From the NCBI GenBank assembly GCA_034423115.1, contig DAOUJD010000039.1, positions 45,519 to 109,518 of the forward strand: DNA of 64,000 bases, read 5' to 3'. The position numbers and the translations under genes were made by a program. Source of the DNA: Bin87 sp034423115 (GTDB lineage Bacteria; Chloroflexota; Dehalococcoidia; Lucifugimonadales; UBA3495). Below, in pieces: positions 43,014 to 52,705 of this stretch; within the stretch, counting starts at the first letter, position 1, and the number at the start of each line of letters is the position of its first letter. A model generated the notes under the pieces. The model did no database searches. It was not told where the DNA came from and saw only the letters and a list, made by a program, of their open reading frames with translations.

Positions 43014-45395
43014 ATGTCATCCATGCTCTCATCCCAAGGTTCCTTGCAGACTGATCTGTCCCACTCGCCCCACAATGGATCGTTTAATCAACTGCTCAGG
43101 CTAAATGAAGCTTCCCTTAGCATTGCCAAGAGTCTGGAGTTTGACTCTGTAATACAGGCCATCGCGGATGGAGCGTGTTATCTGTCGGGCGCGCAGTATG
43201 GCGTGCTGGCGTTGTTCGACGAGTTTGGCGGCTTCAGCCACACGGTCACCTCAGGAGTTGAACCGCACCAACTCGAACTGATGGACACCCCTCCGGTCGG
43301 GGAGGGATTGTTGGGGTACCTGAACGAACTGGAAGGAACCCTGAGGGTCGCAGATATAGCGAGCCATCCGAGATCCGTCGGTTTGCCCTCCGACCACCCG
43401 CCAATGACCTCTTTCCTCGGGGTTCAGATACGCCATGAAGGCCAGCACCTCGGCAACATTTACCTGGGCGAAAAGCGGGACGCGCCGGAATTCACCGAAC
43501 TGGACGAAGAACTGATACAACGATTCGCCGAGCACGCCGCCGCCGCGATCACCAACTCCAAGAAGTTTGAAAGGGAACTCAAGATCAAGACGGACCTGAA
43601 AGCTCTGGTGAAGATTGCCCCGGTGGGTCTCGTAGTGTTCGACGCCAGGACCGGCGCCGTCCTGACTTCCAATCAGGAGTGCCAGAGGATCGGAGGAGCG
43701 GTCGGCTCCAATGCGAAGACGTGGCAAGAGACTTTCGAAAATGTGACCATGTACCGGGCTGACGGACGGCATCTGCCGGTGGGTGATCGACCAGCGACCC
43801 AAGTCTTGCAGAGCGGCGAGATTGTCCGCGGCGAGGAAATAATCCTGGACTTCTCGGACGGCCGCAGAGTCAACACATTGATCAACGCGGCTCCGATCTA
43901 CTCCGAACGAGGAGATATAGTCTCGATCGTCGTGGCCATGCAGGACATGGCGCTCCTGAATGACGCGGGCCGCATGCGTGCGGAATACCTCGGAATGGTG
44001 AGTCACGAGTTGCGCACGCCGCTCACCACAATCAAGGGGTCCATCGTCGCCCTCACAGATGTGGTCCAATCGTTGGGAACCGCCGAACCACTCCAGTTGC
44101 TGCAGATCATTGACCATCAGGCCGAGGTCATGCGCACCCAAATCAACAGCCTGATCGAACTCAGCCGCCTGGAAGCGGGCACGTTGACATTGTCGTTGGA
44201 ACCGGCCGACGTTTCGAGCGTGGTTGCCGATAGTATCCGCGACTTCCGGCGAAATCATGCTGGTTTCACCGTCAGTCAAGACATACCGGAAAACTTGGCT
44301 CGCGTGATGGTTGACAAGGACCGAATGCCACAGGTTTTCCGGGACCTGTTCGCCCATGCGTTCAAATACTCTTCCGAGGCGTCCACGGTGTCGGTCAACG
44401 CCAGACAAGAGGAGATGAACGTAGAATTTTCGGTTTCAATCGCCAGCGGCCGTGCGCACGGCGCCGAACCGACCGGTTTGATGGAGCGAATAAAGTTGGC
44501 CGCCGGTGAAGAGCCCATCCACACGTATATCGGCGATGGCCTGGCTCTCACAATTTGCAAAGGCATCGTGGAGGCACACGGGGGACGATTCACAGCAGAA
44601 AACGCCGATTGTGGGCATGGATCGACATTCACCTTCACGGTCCCCATAGCTGAAGACGTGCACGAGAATGACGGCCAGCGGAGGGCCAATTCGTCGCCCA
44701 AGAGCGATCCAACCCAGGTTCTCGTGGCAGGGGACGATCCCTACACTTCGGACACGATCAGACGGGCTCTGTCAAAAGCAGACTACGTCGCTCTTGAGGC
44801 ATCTGACGGCGACTTACTGGACGAGCTCATAGCCAACGGGGAACCCGACGTCATCCTCTTCGATCTGGCCTCATGCCGTCCGGAGCGCCTCAATTTGATG
44901 CACCGACTTTACAGGTTCTACAACGTTCCGATTATCGCTCTGCTGGAGCAGTGGGACGAATATCGGTCCGTGCAAGCTTTGGAGATGGGCGCGGACGGGT
45001 ACATGGTCAAACCAGTCGCCGGCTCGGAACTCGTCGCGAGGATCCGAGCAACGTTGAGACGGTATGGTGGTACCTCGTCGGCCACGGACTCGACGGACTA
45101 TGCGTTCGGTGAGGTTACTGTCGACTACGGTTCTCACGCCGTAACTGTGGCCGGCGAACCGATACAGTTGACCGCGACGGAATATAAGCTGCTGCACGAA
45201 TTGTCCAGCAAAGCGGGGCGAGTGTTGACGCAGGACGAGTTGCTGAAACGAGTTTGGGGACCGGAATACTCCGGAGAGTCGCAGTTGCTGCGCGCTTACG
45301 TAAAGTCCCTGCGACAGAAACTGGGCGATAACGCGCGGAACCCGTCTTACATCTTCACCGAACACGGCACGGGCTACCGGATGGCGAGGGCCTAA
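43014..45395 (+). CDS. Single-chain GAF-PAS sensor kinase fused to OmpR-type response regulator, degenerate ATP site
   Basis: A 793-residue soluble signalling protein. Order: GAF (about 20-180), PAS (about 190-310), HisKA with SHELRTPL, HATPase, receiver (FDLA phospho-Asp region), and a winged-helix OmpR/PhoB domain ending SYIFTEHGTGYRMA. This joins a sensor kinase and its DNA-binding regulator in one chain. The N-box reads DLFAHAFKYSS with His replacing the Mg-binding Asn, and the usual DxGxG box is not visible, though GDGLALTICKGIVEAHGG remains. The kinase part may therefore be poor or dead. Start codon is uncertain; ATG 42981 is an alternative. No target operon is evident. Confidence 0.85.
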   Translation: MSSMLSSQGSLQTDLSHSPHNGSFNQLLRLNEASLSIAKSLEFDSVIQAIADGACYLSGAQYGVLALFDEFGGFSHTVTSGVEPHQLELMDTPPVGEGLLGYLNELEGTLRVADIASHPRSVGLPSDHPPMTSFLGVQIRHEGQHLGNIYLGEKRDAPEFTELDEELIQRFAEHAAAAITNSKKFERELKIKTDLKALVKIAPVGLVVFDARTGAVLTSNQECQRIGGAVGSNAKTWQETFENVTMYRADGRHLPVGDRPATQVLQSGEIVRGEEIILDFSDGRRVNTLINAAPIYSERGDIVSIVVAMQDMALLNDAGRMRAEYLGMVSHELRTPLTTIKGSIVALTDVVQSLGTAEPLQLLQIIDHQAEVMRTQINSLIELSRLEAGTLTLSLEPADVSSVVADSIRDFRRNHAGFTVSQDIPENLARVMVDKDRMPQVFRDLFAHAFKYSSEASTVSVNARQEEMNVEFSVSIASGRAHGAEPTGLMERIKLAAGEEPIHTYIGDGLALTICKGIVEAHGGRFTAENADCGHGSTFTFTVPIAEDVHENDGQRRANSSPKSDPTQVLVAGDDPYTSDTIRRALSKADYVALEASDGDLLDELIANGEPDVILFDLASCRPERLNLMHRLYRFYNVPIIALLEQWDEYRSVQALEMGADGYMVKPVAGSELVARIRATLRRYGGTSSATDSTDYAFGEVTVDYGSHAVTVAGEPIQLTATEYKLLHELSSKAGRVLTQDELLKRVWGPEYSGESQLLRAYVKSLRQKLGDNARNPSYIFTEHGTGYRMARA

Positions 45396-45578
45396 ACCGC
45401 CGGCCAGGGGTTCCAGGGCAACGGTACAATCCTGGGGATTGGCCCGTCTCAGTCGAGCGGGTGAGTTCGGGCCCGACCGGAACCCCGCGCCCTCGGGATG
45501 GTAGGCCACTTTTGGGTGGTGCGGTTACACTGTGTGCGTGCAGATACTCCCCGGCGGGAGTCCAAGGAGCGCCACGTT

Positions 45579-46562
45579 ATGCCAGAACACGCACGCACCA
45601 CCGTCCTTCGCCGCCTGGCGCTCGAGTCGGGCGATCAGGAGGACATCGCGCAGAGCGCGGTTGCCAGCAGCGTCATCGAGACGCTGACCCCGTTTTTGGA
45701 ACGCGCCCTTGCCGGCGAATCGTCGGTTTCGATTCCGCCTACTGACTACTGGTTCACCGCAGCGGAAATTCCGGACCGGCCCTCGTCCAACGCACTTCGC
45801 GCCACGTTCGGTTCCGGTGCCGCTGGGACCCAGCCTATTGTTGAAATGACTCTCCGACCGCCTGAAGAAGACGGTGAGCCGGCGATGTTGATGACCAGCA
45901 TGGGAGGCTGGCTGCAGGCCATCGGTTCGGGCCTGCTGGGAAATCGTCCCTCCGCAGATCGGATTGCCTACGAAATCGCGGATTTGGAGAAGTGTATTTC
46001 CTGGACCTGGTTGGAGTTGCGAGGATACGCGGTGCGGCTCCAGAACCTGGGTAGCCCCCTGGAGGTGTTGTTTTCAGCAGGCGGGGGGATGCTCACCGCC
46101 ATCGTCCAGGAGCCGGGAGCTTCACGTGAGGTTTGCTTCCTGGTGCAGAACACTCCCGACGCGGTCCGACGTCTGCCCGAAACACCCAGCGTCGAGGTCC
46201 ATTCGCGACTATTCAAGATAGGCGATGTCCATCTGGTTCCGCTGGTGGCGCGAGTCGGCGACACCTGGTACGAATCGTGGATCAACGCTTGCTCAGACGA
46301 CGGGCGCGGTTTGGAGGAACTGGAAATTCTGGCCGCGCAAGACCGGATAGTTTTCCTGATCTACGACGGAACCACGTTTGACCCCGAGCGCACGGTTCAG
46401 CTTCCCAACGCTCTTGCCGACAATATTGGTCAGATCCGACGGGTGATGGAAGGGGTCCCTCCCTGGGCTATGGAGGAGTTCGCGGACGCAAGGGAGGAAC
46501 TCTACGCCGCGTATCCGACCCCCCAAGACCTTATATTCGGGCCAGACGTAACAGAGCGATAG
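45579..46562 (+). CDS. Conserved hypothetical protein
   Basis: A 327-residue soluble protein I do not recognise. It starts MPEHARTTVLRRLALESGD after AAGGAG. It has no signal peptide and no membrane helix. The middle half is rich in beta-strand-like segments (CISWTWLELRGYAVRL, VLFSAGGGMLTAIVQEPG, REVCFLVQNTP), and the last third has helical stretches (LADNIGQIRRVMEG, FADAREELYAAYPTPQDL). No motif suggests catalysis. It stands alone between the sensor regulator and a convergent CoA-transferase operon, 183 bases behind the regulator and on the same strand. Confidence 0.6.
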   Translation: MPEHARTTVLRRLALESGDQEDIAQSAVASSVIETLTPFLERALAGESSVSIPPTDYWFTAAEIPDRPSSNALRATFGSGAAGTQPIVEMTLRPPEEDGEPAMLMTSMGGWLQAIGSGLLGNRPSADRIAYEIADLEKCISWTWLELRGYAVRLQNLGSPLEVLFSAGGGMLTAIVQEPGASREVCFLVQNTPDAVRRLPETPSVEVHSRLFKIGDVHLVPLVARVGDTWYESWINACSDDGRGLEELEILAAQDRIVFLIYDGTTFDPERTVQLPNALADNIGQIRRVMEGVPPWAMEEFADAREELYAAYPTPQDLIFGPDVTER

Positions 46563-46650
46563 ACTTCCCGCCGCTGATAGCGGCTTACAGCCTTGACATT
46601 TCTGGGCCGCAACGGGGCGACCCGGCTTGATCCCTGACGATTCGCCCCGT

Positions 46651-48039
46651 TCAGTCGGCGTCGCTGGACGTTAGCCGCTGACGGTAATCCGAGTCGTAAT
46701 CCACCGTCCAGCCCAGTTCGACCTGCAGATCCAACGGGACCGCCGACGGAGTTTGCGCTGGGGTCAACCGTTGGCCCACCGCGTCGGACGCTTCCAGCCC
46801 AGCGATTTCCGACGCGCCCAGTCCCAGGACCCACGAGAGAACGTACTGGTTGTCCTCGCCCAGCATAGGAGCGGGTTTTCTGATCTTGACGTCATTCCCG
46901 GACATCCTCCAGCCCCGGCTGACGTATTCCTGCCGACCCAATCCGGTCGCGGGGCCGTGTTCCGCCTTTTCAAAATACCCGCGCGCTCTGAAGTGTGGGT
47001 CGGTCAGCAGGTCGCGTCCATCCAGGACCGGCCCGGCAGGTACGCCGGCTCGCTGTAGCAATTCCAGGACCTGGTACTTGTCGCGTTCCATAGTCCACGC
47101 GGAGATTATCGCGTCCAGGCCATCCTGATTCCGGTGTCGTTCGGTGGGATCCTCAAATCGGGAATCGGAGGCCAACTCCGGCATACCCAAGGCCTCGCAC
47201 AATGAGCGCCACTCCTCTTCATCTCGCGCTGCGATAACCACCCACTGGTCGTTCCCTTCGCAGGGGTAGCAGCCATGTGGCGCGATGGTCTCGTGTCGAT
47301 TCCCCAAGCGGCGGACGCGACGGCCATTAAATGCGAAGTCCAGGACCCCTTCGCCAACGAACGACACTCCCACTTGGTACATCGCCAGGTCAATCCACAT
47401 CCCTCGGCCTGTCTTCGCGCGGTGGATCAGACTGGCCATCACGGCCAACTGAGCGGTCCAACTGGCCAGGAAATCAGTGTAGGAATTGGCGATTTTGTTG
47501 GGCACCGTGCCAGGCGAGGAGCGACCATCGGGATCAACATCCAGGTACCCCATGAATGCCCCGGTCCCGTGGGTCGGTTCCAGCGCCGTCGCCATTGCGC
47601 CAAAATCGCTCCAGGGACCCGAGTGTCCGTATCCTGTATTGGATACCATGATGAGGTCGGGCTTGACGGCTTTCAGGTTCGCGTAGTCCAACCCGAATCG
47701 ACGCATCACCCTGGGCGTAAAGTTCTCCAGCACCACATCCGACACCGAAACCAATCGCTTCAGTACTTCCAACGCCTCTGCAGAGCGCAAATCCAGCGTA
47801 ACGCTCAACTTGCCGTGATTGAGCGTGTGAAACGTGCCGGCGCGCTCCCAGTACAATTCGCCCGGTTCGTTGTCCGGGTACGGCCCATTCAGTGTTCGGG
47901 TGGTGTCCACGAACTGATTATGGTGCGTCTCCACCTTGATGACCTCAGCGCCCAGGTCCGCCAGGTAGGCCCCGCAGTAGGGCATGGCGAACACCCGGCT
48001 GAGATCGACCACGCGTATGCCGTCCAGCGGCAGCGTCAT
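46651..48039 (-). CDS. CaiB/BaiF family III CoA-transferase, Asp-bearing partner
   Basis: A 462-residue family III CoA-transferase. LDGIRVVDLSRVFAMPYCG, VIKVETHHNQFVD and HRAKTGRGMWIDLAMY are family motifs. Counting 14 residues back from the conserved helix gives Asp in SYTDFLASWT, so the active-site Asp is present. The ATG overlaps the stop of the upstream CoA-transferase gene by four bases, so the two are coupled and probably form a heteromer. The earlier 190 residues of the frame are not part of the protein. Third in an operon after a MaoC dehydratase and another CoA-transferase. Confidence 0.88.
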   Translation of the reverse strand: MTLPLDGIRVVDLSRVFAMPYCGAYLADLGAEVIKVETHHNQFVDTTRTLNGPYPDNEPGELYWERAGTFHTLNHGKLSVTLDLRSAEALEVLKRLVSVSDVVLENFTPRVMRRFGLDYANLKAVKPDLIMVSNTGYGHSGPWSDFGAMATALEPTHGTGAFMGYLDVDPDGRSSPGTVPNKIANSYTDFLASWTAQLAVMASLIHRAKTGRGMWIDLAMYQVGVSFVGEGVLDFAFNGRRVRRLGNRHETIAPHGCYPCEGNDQWVVIAARDEEEWRSLCEALGMPELASDSRFEDPTERHRNQDGLDAIISAWTMERDKYQVLELLQRAGVPAGPVLDGRDLLTDPHFRARGYFEKAEHGPATGLGRQEYVSRGWRMSGNDVKIRKPAPMLGEDNQYVLSWVLGLGASEIAGLEASDAVGQRLTPAQTPSAVPLDLQVELGWTVDYDSDYRQRLTSSDAD

Positions 48040-49229
48040 ATCACCCCCAGCGTTCTGAGTTGTGTTAATTCTCCACCCGAGTGCCCCAGTTCGTCGCCGT
48101 ATATTTCGCGGTTGTGCTGACCGAGCAAGGGCGCCGGCATTCTGACGTCGTACTCCATGCCGGACAATTTGGGTCCCATGCTCGGGTACGCAGCCTTGCC
48201 CGCCACCGGGTGATCCACCGTACGGTAGAATTCCCGTTCGCTCAGGTGCGGACACTCGTACAGATCGCCGGCGTCCTGGGCCATCCCGAACACGAGCCGG
48301 CGCTCTCCCGATGCCTGATGCAACGCCTTTCGATCCCAGTTCGCCAAGCCCTCGATCAATAAATCGTAGATTTCCTCGCCGAATTCGATCCTGCCTGAGC
48401 CCGAGGCAAATCGCTCGTCCTGCAGTGCGGGCACGCCGATCAGGTCGGCGACGGTGGACCACGGCTGGGAACCCTGCACCGATGGAATCACGTACCCGTC
48501 CCGGGCAGGCATCAGTTCCTCGAATCCCGATCCTCTCACCGGACGCCTCCCCTTGATGGCTCCCATGTAACTGTAGTAAGGGACCGCCTGCACCAGGTGG
48601 GACGTCAAACACTCCACCGTGGAAACGTCAATGGTTTGCCCCTTTCCCGTGAACATTCGTTGGAACAGTGCAGTCGTGGTCGCCACTGCGCCGTTGATGC
48701 CCGCCACGTAGAAGGACTGGTTCAGCGCGTTCCGTAGCGGTTCCCGGTCGGAGTCGCCGGAGTGGTACATCAAACCGCTCATCGCCGCCGCAACTATGTC
48801 CGTTGCCGCATAATCCCGGTACGGCCCAGTCTGGCCGAACGGCGTGATGGACGTGATGACCAAGTTTGGGTGTTCATGCTGGAGCCTGTCGATTTCAAGC
48901 GCAGGGCCGGCCCTATCGTCAGGTGAGTAGTTATCCACCAGGACGTCGGCACGTTCGAGTAATTCCGACACAAGCCTGACGCCTGACTTGGTGCCCGGAT
49001 CCAGGGTGACGCCGCGTTTGTTGGTATTCAGGTACAGGAAAGGGATGCTCTTGTCGGGATGAGGGTCGTCGCCCACGAACGGCCCCATTCGTCGCGCCTC
49101 ATCTCCCCATCCCGGCGGCTCTATCTTGATGACATCGGCGCCGTAGTCCGCCAGCAATTTGGCGCAGAAAGGGGCAGACACGTGCCCGCCCATCTCCAGC
49201 ACGCGAATGCCATCTAGCAGACCCGGCAT
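48036..49229 (-). CDS. CaiB/BaiF family III CoA-transferase, Asp-lacking partner
   Basis: A 397-residue family III CoA-transferase. LLDGIRVLEMGGHVSAPFCA, VIKIEPPGWGDEARRM and LFQRMFTGKGQTIDVSTVE are the family motifs. At the position of the catalytic Asp, 14 residues before the conserved helix, the sequence reads SFYVAG, so Asp is replaced. It may be a structural or acyl-specific partner of the adjacent Asp-bearing enzyme. The start at 49229 overlaps the stop of the MaoC gene (TGATG), showing coupling. The frame before 49229 lies inside the MaoC gene. Confidence 0.85.
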   Translation of the reverse strand: MPGLLDGIRVLEMGGHVSAPFCAKLLADYGADVIKIEPPGWGDEARRMGPFVGDDPHPDKSIPFLYLNTNKRGVTLDPGTKSGVRLVSELLERADVLVDNYSPDDRAGPALEIDRLQHEHPNLVITSITPFGQTGPYRDYAATDIVAAAMSGLMYHSGDSDREPLRNALNQSFYVAGINGAVATTTALFQRMFTGKGQTIDVSTVECLTSHLVQAVPYYSYMGAIKGRRPVRGSGFEELMPARDGYVIPSVQGSQPWSTVADLIGVPALQDERFASGSGRIEFGEEIYDLLIEGLANWDRKALHQASGERRLVFGMAQDAGDLYECPHLSEREFYRTVDHPVAGKAAYPSMGPKLSGMEYDVRMPAPLLGQHNREIYGDELGHSGGELTQLRTLGVI

Positions 49230-50299
49230 CACCACGGCTCCTCTTCCCAGGTCAACGGTAGAGATTGGCTGCGTTTGGGCAATATCAACGTGGCGGTTCC
49301 CGCCGCAGTCTGGTTTCCGCGGTCGTTCTGCAACACAACGGAACAATCTACGTGTCCATAGTCACCGACTTCGCGAACCCCGGTAACGATTCCGGACGCA
49401 GTCAGAGTGTCCCCGGGAAAATCCATCCCCCGGTGTTCCACATAGAACCGCTTGAACCAGCCTTCTTCACCGGCGAAATCTAGGAGCAGTTGACCCAGGT
49501 ATTGATTTTTCAGCGAGCCGTTCACCACCACGTTGGGCAAACCCTGGTGCAGTTGGGCGAAGGGGAGGTCCCAGTGGATACGGGCGTAGTTGCCGTTGGC
49601 GGCGGCCCAGCGAATCAGGTGGGTGGTGGTCATCGGACCCTTCACCACCGGCGGCAAGCTGTCGCCCACCGCCACGTCCTCGAAATAGCGCTGGGATCCC
49701 GGCGATGATTCCGGCTTGGACAATATAACCTCGGGATTCGGCGGGGCCACGTCCACGGTGGTCAGGTCGGAAGCTACCTGGGCAACATCCGTGGGTTGCT
49801 CTCCGGCCGGCAGTGCCCGATGTATGCTCACGCGCCGAGCCCGGCTCAGGTCCGTTCCGTCCTGGTCGGTCTGAGTCTCCTCCCGCACTATGAACACCAG
49901 GGGACCCGAACGACCCTGTTTCTCAAAGATGTCCAGGATCCTGAACCGGCGAGTCACCCAGGTTCCCACCTTGGCCGGGGAGAGGAACTGCCAATCGCTG
50001 CCGCCGTTCAGGCCATAACTGTTGAACGGGAGTGGGACCTCGAAATGCCATTCCTGACCGGCCCCGAAATACCCAATCGGCGGCGCAATATCCTTCCAGG
50101 CAGCCAACGGAGGGCACAGCAGAGATCCGAAACGGCTACTCTCTGCGTATTGAGGGTCAATATACAGGGGGTTGTAGTCTTCTATGGCGTCGGCAACGTC
50201 GTATGCCATCTCAGCGCTGATCGGGAACCGGTTCCTTTCCGGTTCGGATTCCAGGCCGATCAAGGCTCTTATTTCGTCGGTGATCAGGCTGGCAGACAT
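49229..50299 (-). CDS. Double-hotdog MaoC-like dehydratase
   Basis: A 356-residue MaoC/FAS1-type dehydratase with two hotdog domains (about 20-150 and 200-340). The N-terminal half has VADAIEDYNPLYIDPQYAE. The second has YFEDVAVGDSLPPVVKG and NGNYARIHWDLPFAQ, where IHWD keeps the catalytic His. It should hydrate enoyl-CoA or dehydrate hydroxyacyl-CoA. AAGGAG stands eight bases before the chosen ATG. It heads an operon with two CoA-transferases, so acids activated by CoA transfer could be hydrated here. Confidence 0.87.
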   Translation of the reverse strand: MSASLITDEIRALIGLESEPERNRFPISAEMAYDVADAIEDYNPLYIDPQYAESSRFGSLLCPPLAAWKDIAPPIGYFGAGQEWHFEVPLPFNSYGLNGGSDWQFLSPAKVGTWVTRRFRILDIFEKQGRSGPLVFIVREETQTDQDGTDLSRARRVSIHRALPAGEQPTDVAQVASDLTTVDVAPPNPEVILSKPESSPGSQRYFEDVAVGDSLPPVVKGPMTTTHLIRWAAANGNYARIHWDLPFAQLHQGLPNVVVNGSLKNQYLGQLLLDFAGEEGWFKRFYVEHRGMDFPGDTLTASGIVTGVREVGDYGHVDCSVVLQNDRGNQTAAGTATLILPKRSQSLPLTWEEEPW

Positions 50300-50439
50300 C
50301 GGGCATACTCCTTGCCGGGTGTTGTATGATGACTCGGAAGATTGTAGCCAAAGGATTGGGTTTCCACAATTCAAACGAGCCGATTGACATGCGCGCATGG
50401 TTTCTTTACTCTGCGCGCCCATCCAATTAGCCCAGGTAC

Positions 50440-51384
50440 GTGTTGAACAGGTTTCTCGCACCCTTCAGAGTACTGACCAGTTGGTACTTCCTTGCCCCCA
50501 CTGCCATTGTCGTTGGGGTCGTACTTGGTGCCGTGGTGCTCGCGACCAATTTTCCCACCAAGCACAACATCGGGGTCATCGACATCCCCTTCACGGTGAT
50601 CACCGACGACTCCGCCTACGTCATTACCCAATACCTCGAACACGCACGGAAGGACCCCTCCATTAAAGCCGTCGTGATCCGGATTTCGACACCAGGTGGC
50701 GGTGCGGCTTCCAGCGAAAGGTTGTACATCGCAACCCGGAATCTGCGGGACGAGAAACCCGTGGTCATGGTGATGAACGGGATGGTCGCCAGCGGCGGAT
50801 ACATGATGGCGATGGGTGTCAATCACACGTACGCGCAAACCTCTTCGCTGGTCGGCAATGTGGGCGTGATCACCATCGCCGGGCCCTTGGTCCCACGGCC
50901 GCTCCCAGAAAGTATCGTCGTCACCGGACCACACAAACTCTATGGGTCGTCGCGCAGGGATTGGATCGGTCTCGCGGAAGAGCTCAAGGACGCCTTCGCT
51001 GAGATGGTGATGTTGGAACGTGGCGACAAGATCCGCATCACCGAAGCGGAACTAACCGAGGGGCGGCTGTACGCCGGAGTCGACGCCGTCAGGCTGGGCC
51101 TAGTGGACGAAGTAGGCGGCGACAGCGATGCCATGGAGAAAGCGGCGGAATTGGCCGGCATTTCCAACTACGGTACCGTGGACGTCAACGCCGAGGTTTT
51201 GCGCGAGTCCATCCAACGCACCCGGCGCATTTTCCGCTCCGAGCTTGAAACCGAGCCGACTGACCAGGGAGCATTGCCGACTTTGCTGCTCGACAACATT
51301 GACCGTGAAAACCCTCTTCCAGATTTCCCTCTAGACATCCAAAGCCCCAACATCTACTACCTGTATGCCGGAAATGACTACTAG
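50440..51384 (+). CDS. S49 family (SppA-like) signal peptide peptidase
   Basis: A 314-residue membrane-anchored protease with one N-terminal helix (about residues 17-36) and a ClpP-like S49 domain. The nucleophile is Ser about 118 in MVASGGYMMAM and the base is Lys about 166 in GPHKLYGS, 48 residues apart, as in SppA. STPGGGAASSERLY carries the family's conserved Gly-rich turn. The GTG start is followed by a TTG codon. It is first in an envelope operon; the next gene starts 20 bases before its stop, in another frame. Confidence 0.88.
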   Translation: MLNRFLAPFRVLTSWYFLAPTAIVVGVVLGAVVLATNFPTKHNIGVIDIPFTVITDDSAYVITQYLEHARKDPSIKAVVIRISTPGGGAASSERLYIATRNLRDEKPVVMVMNGMVASGGYMMAMGVNHTYAQTSSLVGNVGVITIAGPLVPRPLPESIVVTGPHKLYGSSRRDWIGLAEELKDAFAEMVMLERGDKIRITEAELTEGRLYAGVDAVRLGLVDEVGGDSDAMEKAAELAGISNYGTVDVNAEVLRESIQRTRRIFRSELETEPTDQGALPTLLLDNIDRENPLPDFPLDIQSPNIYYLYAGNDY

Positions 51385-52702
51385 ATTACTGGTGACGTTG
51401 GGACTTCTGATCGTCTCTGCTGGCGTCGCTTTCGGAGGCGGCTACCTCTTTTTCAACACCAGCAGCTACGAGCCCCCCGCCACTGCCGAACGCGTTTTTT
51501 CTGAATCGGGCCTTCCTGATTTACCAACAAACGAGATTCAGCGACCTTTCGTTCCGGCATCCGCGGGTGGCTTGGTGCTGATCGACGCCACACACCGGAA
51601 TTCATTCCGCGAGAATGAGATTGGCACCCTGCTTTCAAAAATAAGCGGCAACGGGTATGCGACCGAGTTGGTTGGGCACTTCACCACGACCGACGAAACC
51701 CGACGGTTGACCCTTTATCGTGAAAAACTCCGCCGCGCCGACGCGTTGATCGTGATGCTGCCGCGGGACGCTTACACGCCCGCCGAAGCAGACCTCATCG
51801 AGAGTTTCGTCCAAAAAGGCGGAAAATTGCTTCTGATATCCGATCCAACCCGGATCCAGCGTAGCAACACGCTGGCCGAACGATTCGGCGTGACTTTCCG
51901 GCCTGACTACCTCTATAACCAGCACGAGTTCGACCTCAACTTCCAGAACATCTTCGTCAGGCAGTTCCAGCCGGACGCCCTCACGTCGGGCGTGAATGAA
52001 ATCGCCCTTTATTCCGCCGGGTCCATACAGTCCCCCGGTGGTGGAATCGCGTTCACCGACGGAGCCACTGAGTCATCCGTTGAGGCTTCAGGGGTCGGTT
52101 TGTCACCCATAGCTTGGGGAAGTTCCAGGAACGTATTGGCGATTGGGGACTTCACCTTCATGATCCCTCCCCACAGCGCGGCTCTGGATAATGACCAACT
52201 CCTGTCCAATGTCGCCGATTTCCTGACCGCGGGCACGCGCGAATACGAGCTGGACGATTTTCCCCACTTCTATCGGAGCGGGTCAGACCAGGATGTCGAT
52301 ATCGTTCTGGCGCAACCTTCATTGTTGAGCAGCGGCACCGCAGTCAAAAACGCCTTGGCGGAAAACGGAATATCCGCGAGCCTTCAGACCACAGAGGACT
52401 TTGGCCGCGATACCGTGTTCCTGGGATTGCATGAAGATGCTCTCCGCGTTGGCGGGTATCTACACGCGGCCGGCATACAGGTGGACGATTCGTTGTCCGG
52501 CCCGTTCGGCGCAGATATGCCGCTGGAAGGCACCGCAATCACGGTTTTAAATCCCAATCGTGAACGACACGTTTTGATAATTTTGGCCGACACTCCCGAA
52601 GTTTTGGCACAAGCAGTCGACAGAGTTCTGGACGGAACATACAGACAAGATCTGGTCAACGATTTCGCCTCCGTCGCTTCCTTCGCGAAAGTGAGCAAGT
52701 GA
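51365..52702 (+). CDS. Membrane-anchored DUF4350-like protein
   Basis: A 445-residue protein with an N-terminal membrane helix (about 7-28) and a large outer domain. LVLIDATHRNSFRENEI, ADALIVMLPRDAYTPAEADLIESF and GGKLLLISDPTR resemble DUF4350/GATase-like Rossmann folds that read cell-envelope cues. A second, similar region begins near residue 300 (DVDIVLAQPSLLSSGTAVKN). It overlaps the S49 gene by 20 bases and is followed by a lipoprotein gene three bases downstream, so all three are likely one operon. Function unknown. Confidence 0.6.
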   Translation: MPEMTTRLLVTLGLLIVSAGVAFGGGYLFFNTSSYEPPATAERVFSESGLPDLPTNEIQRPFVPASAGGLVLIDATHRNSFRENEIGTLLSKISGNGYATELVGHFTTTDETRRLTLYREKLRRADALIVMLPRDAYTPAEADLIESFVQKGGKLLLISDPTRIQRSNTLAERFGVTFRPDYLYNQHEFDLNFQNIFVRQFQPDALTSGVNEIALYSAGSIQSPGGGIAFTDGATESSVEASGVGLSPIAWGSSRNVLAIGDFTFMIPPHSAALDNDQLLSNVADFLTAGTREYELDDFPHFYRSGSDQDVDIVLAQPSLLSSGTAVKNALAENGISASLQTTEDFGRDTVFLGLHEDALRVGGYLHAAGIQVDDSLSGPFGADMPLEGTAITVLNPNRERHVLIILADTPEVLAQAVDRVLDGTYRQDLVNDFASVASFAKVSK

Positions 52703-52705
52703 TAC

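Noticed and set aside
46651..48612. Full 653-residue reading of the second CoA-transferase
   Set aside because: The first 190 residues overlap the upstream CoA-transferase gene and lack family similarity; the coupled ATG at 48039 is better.
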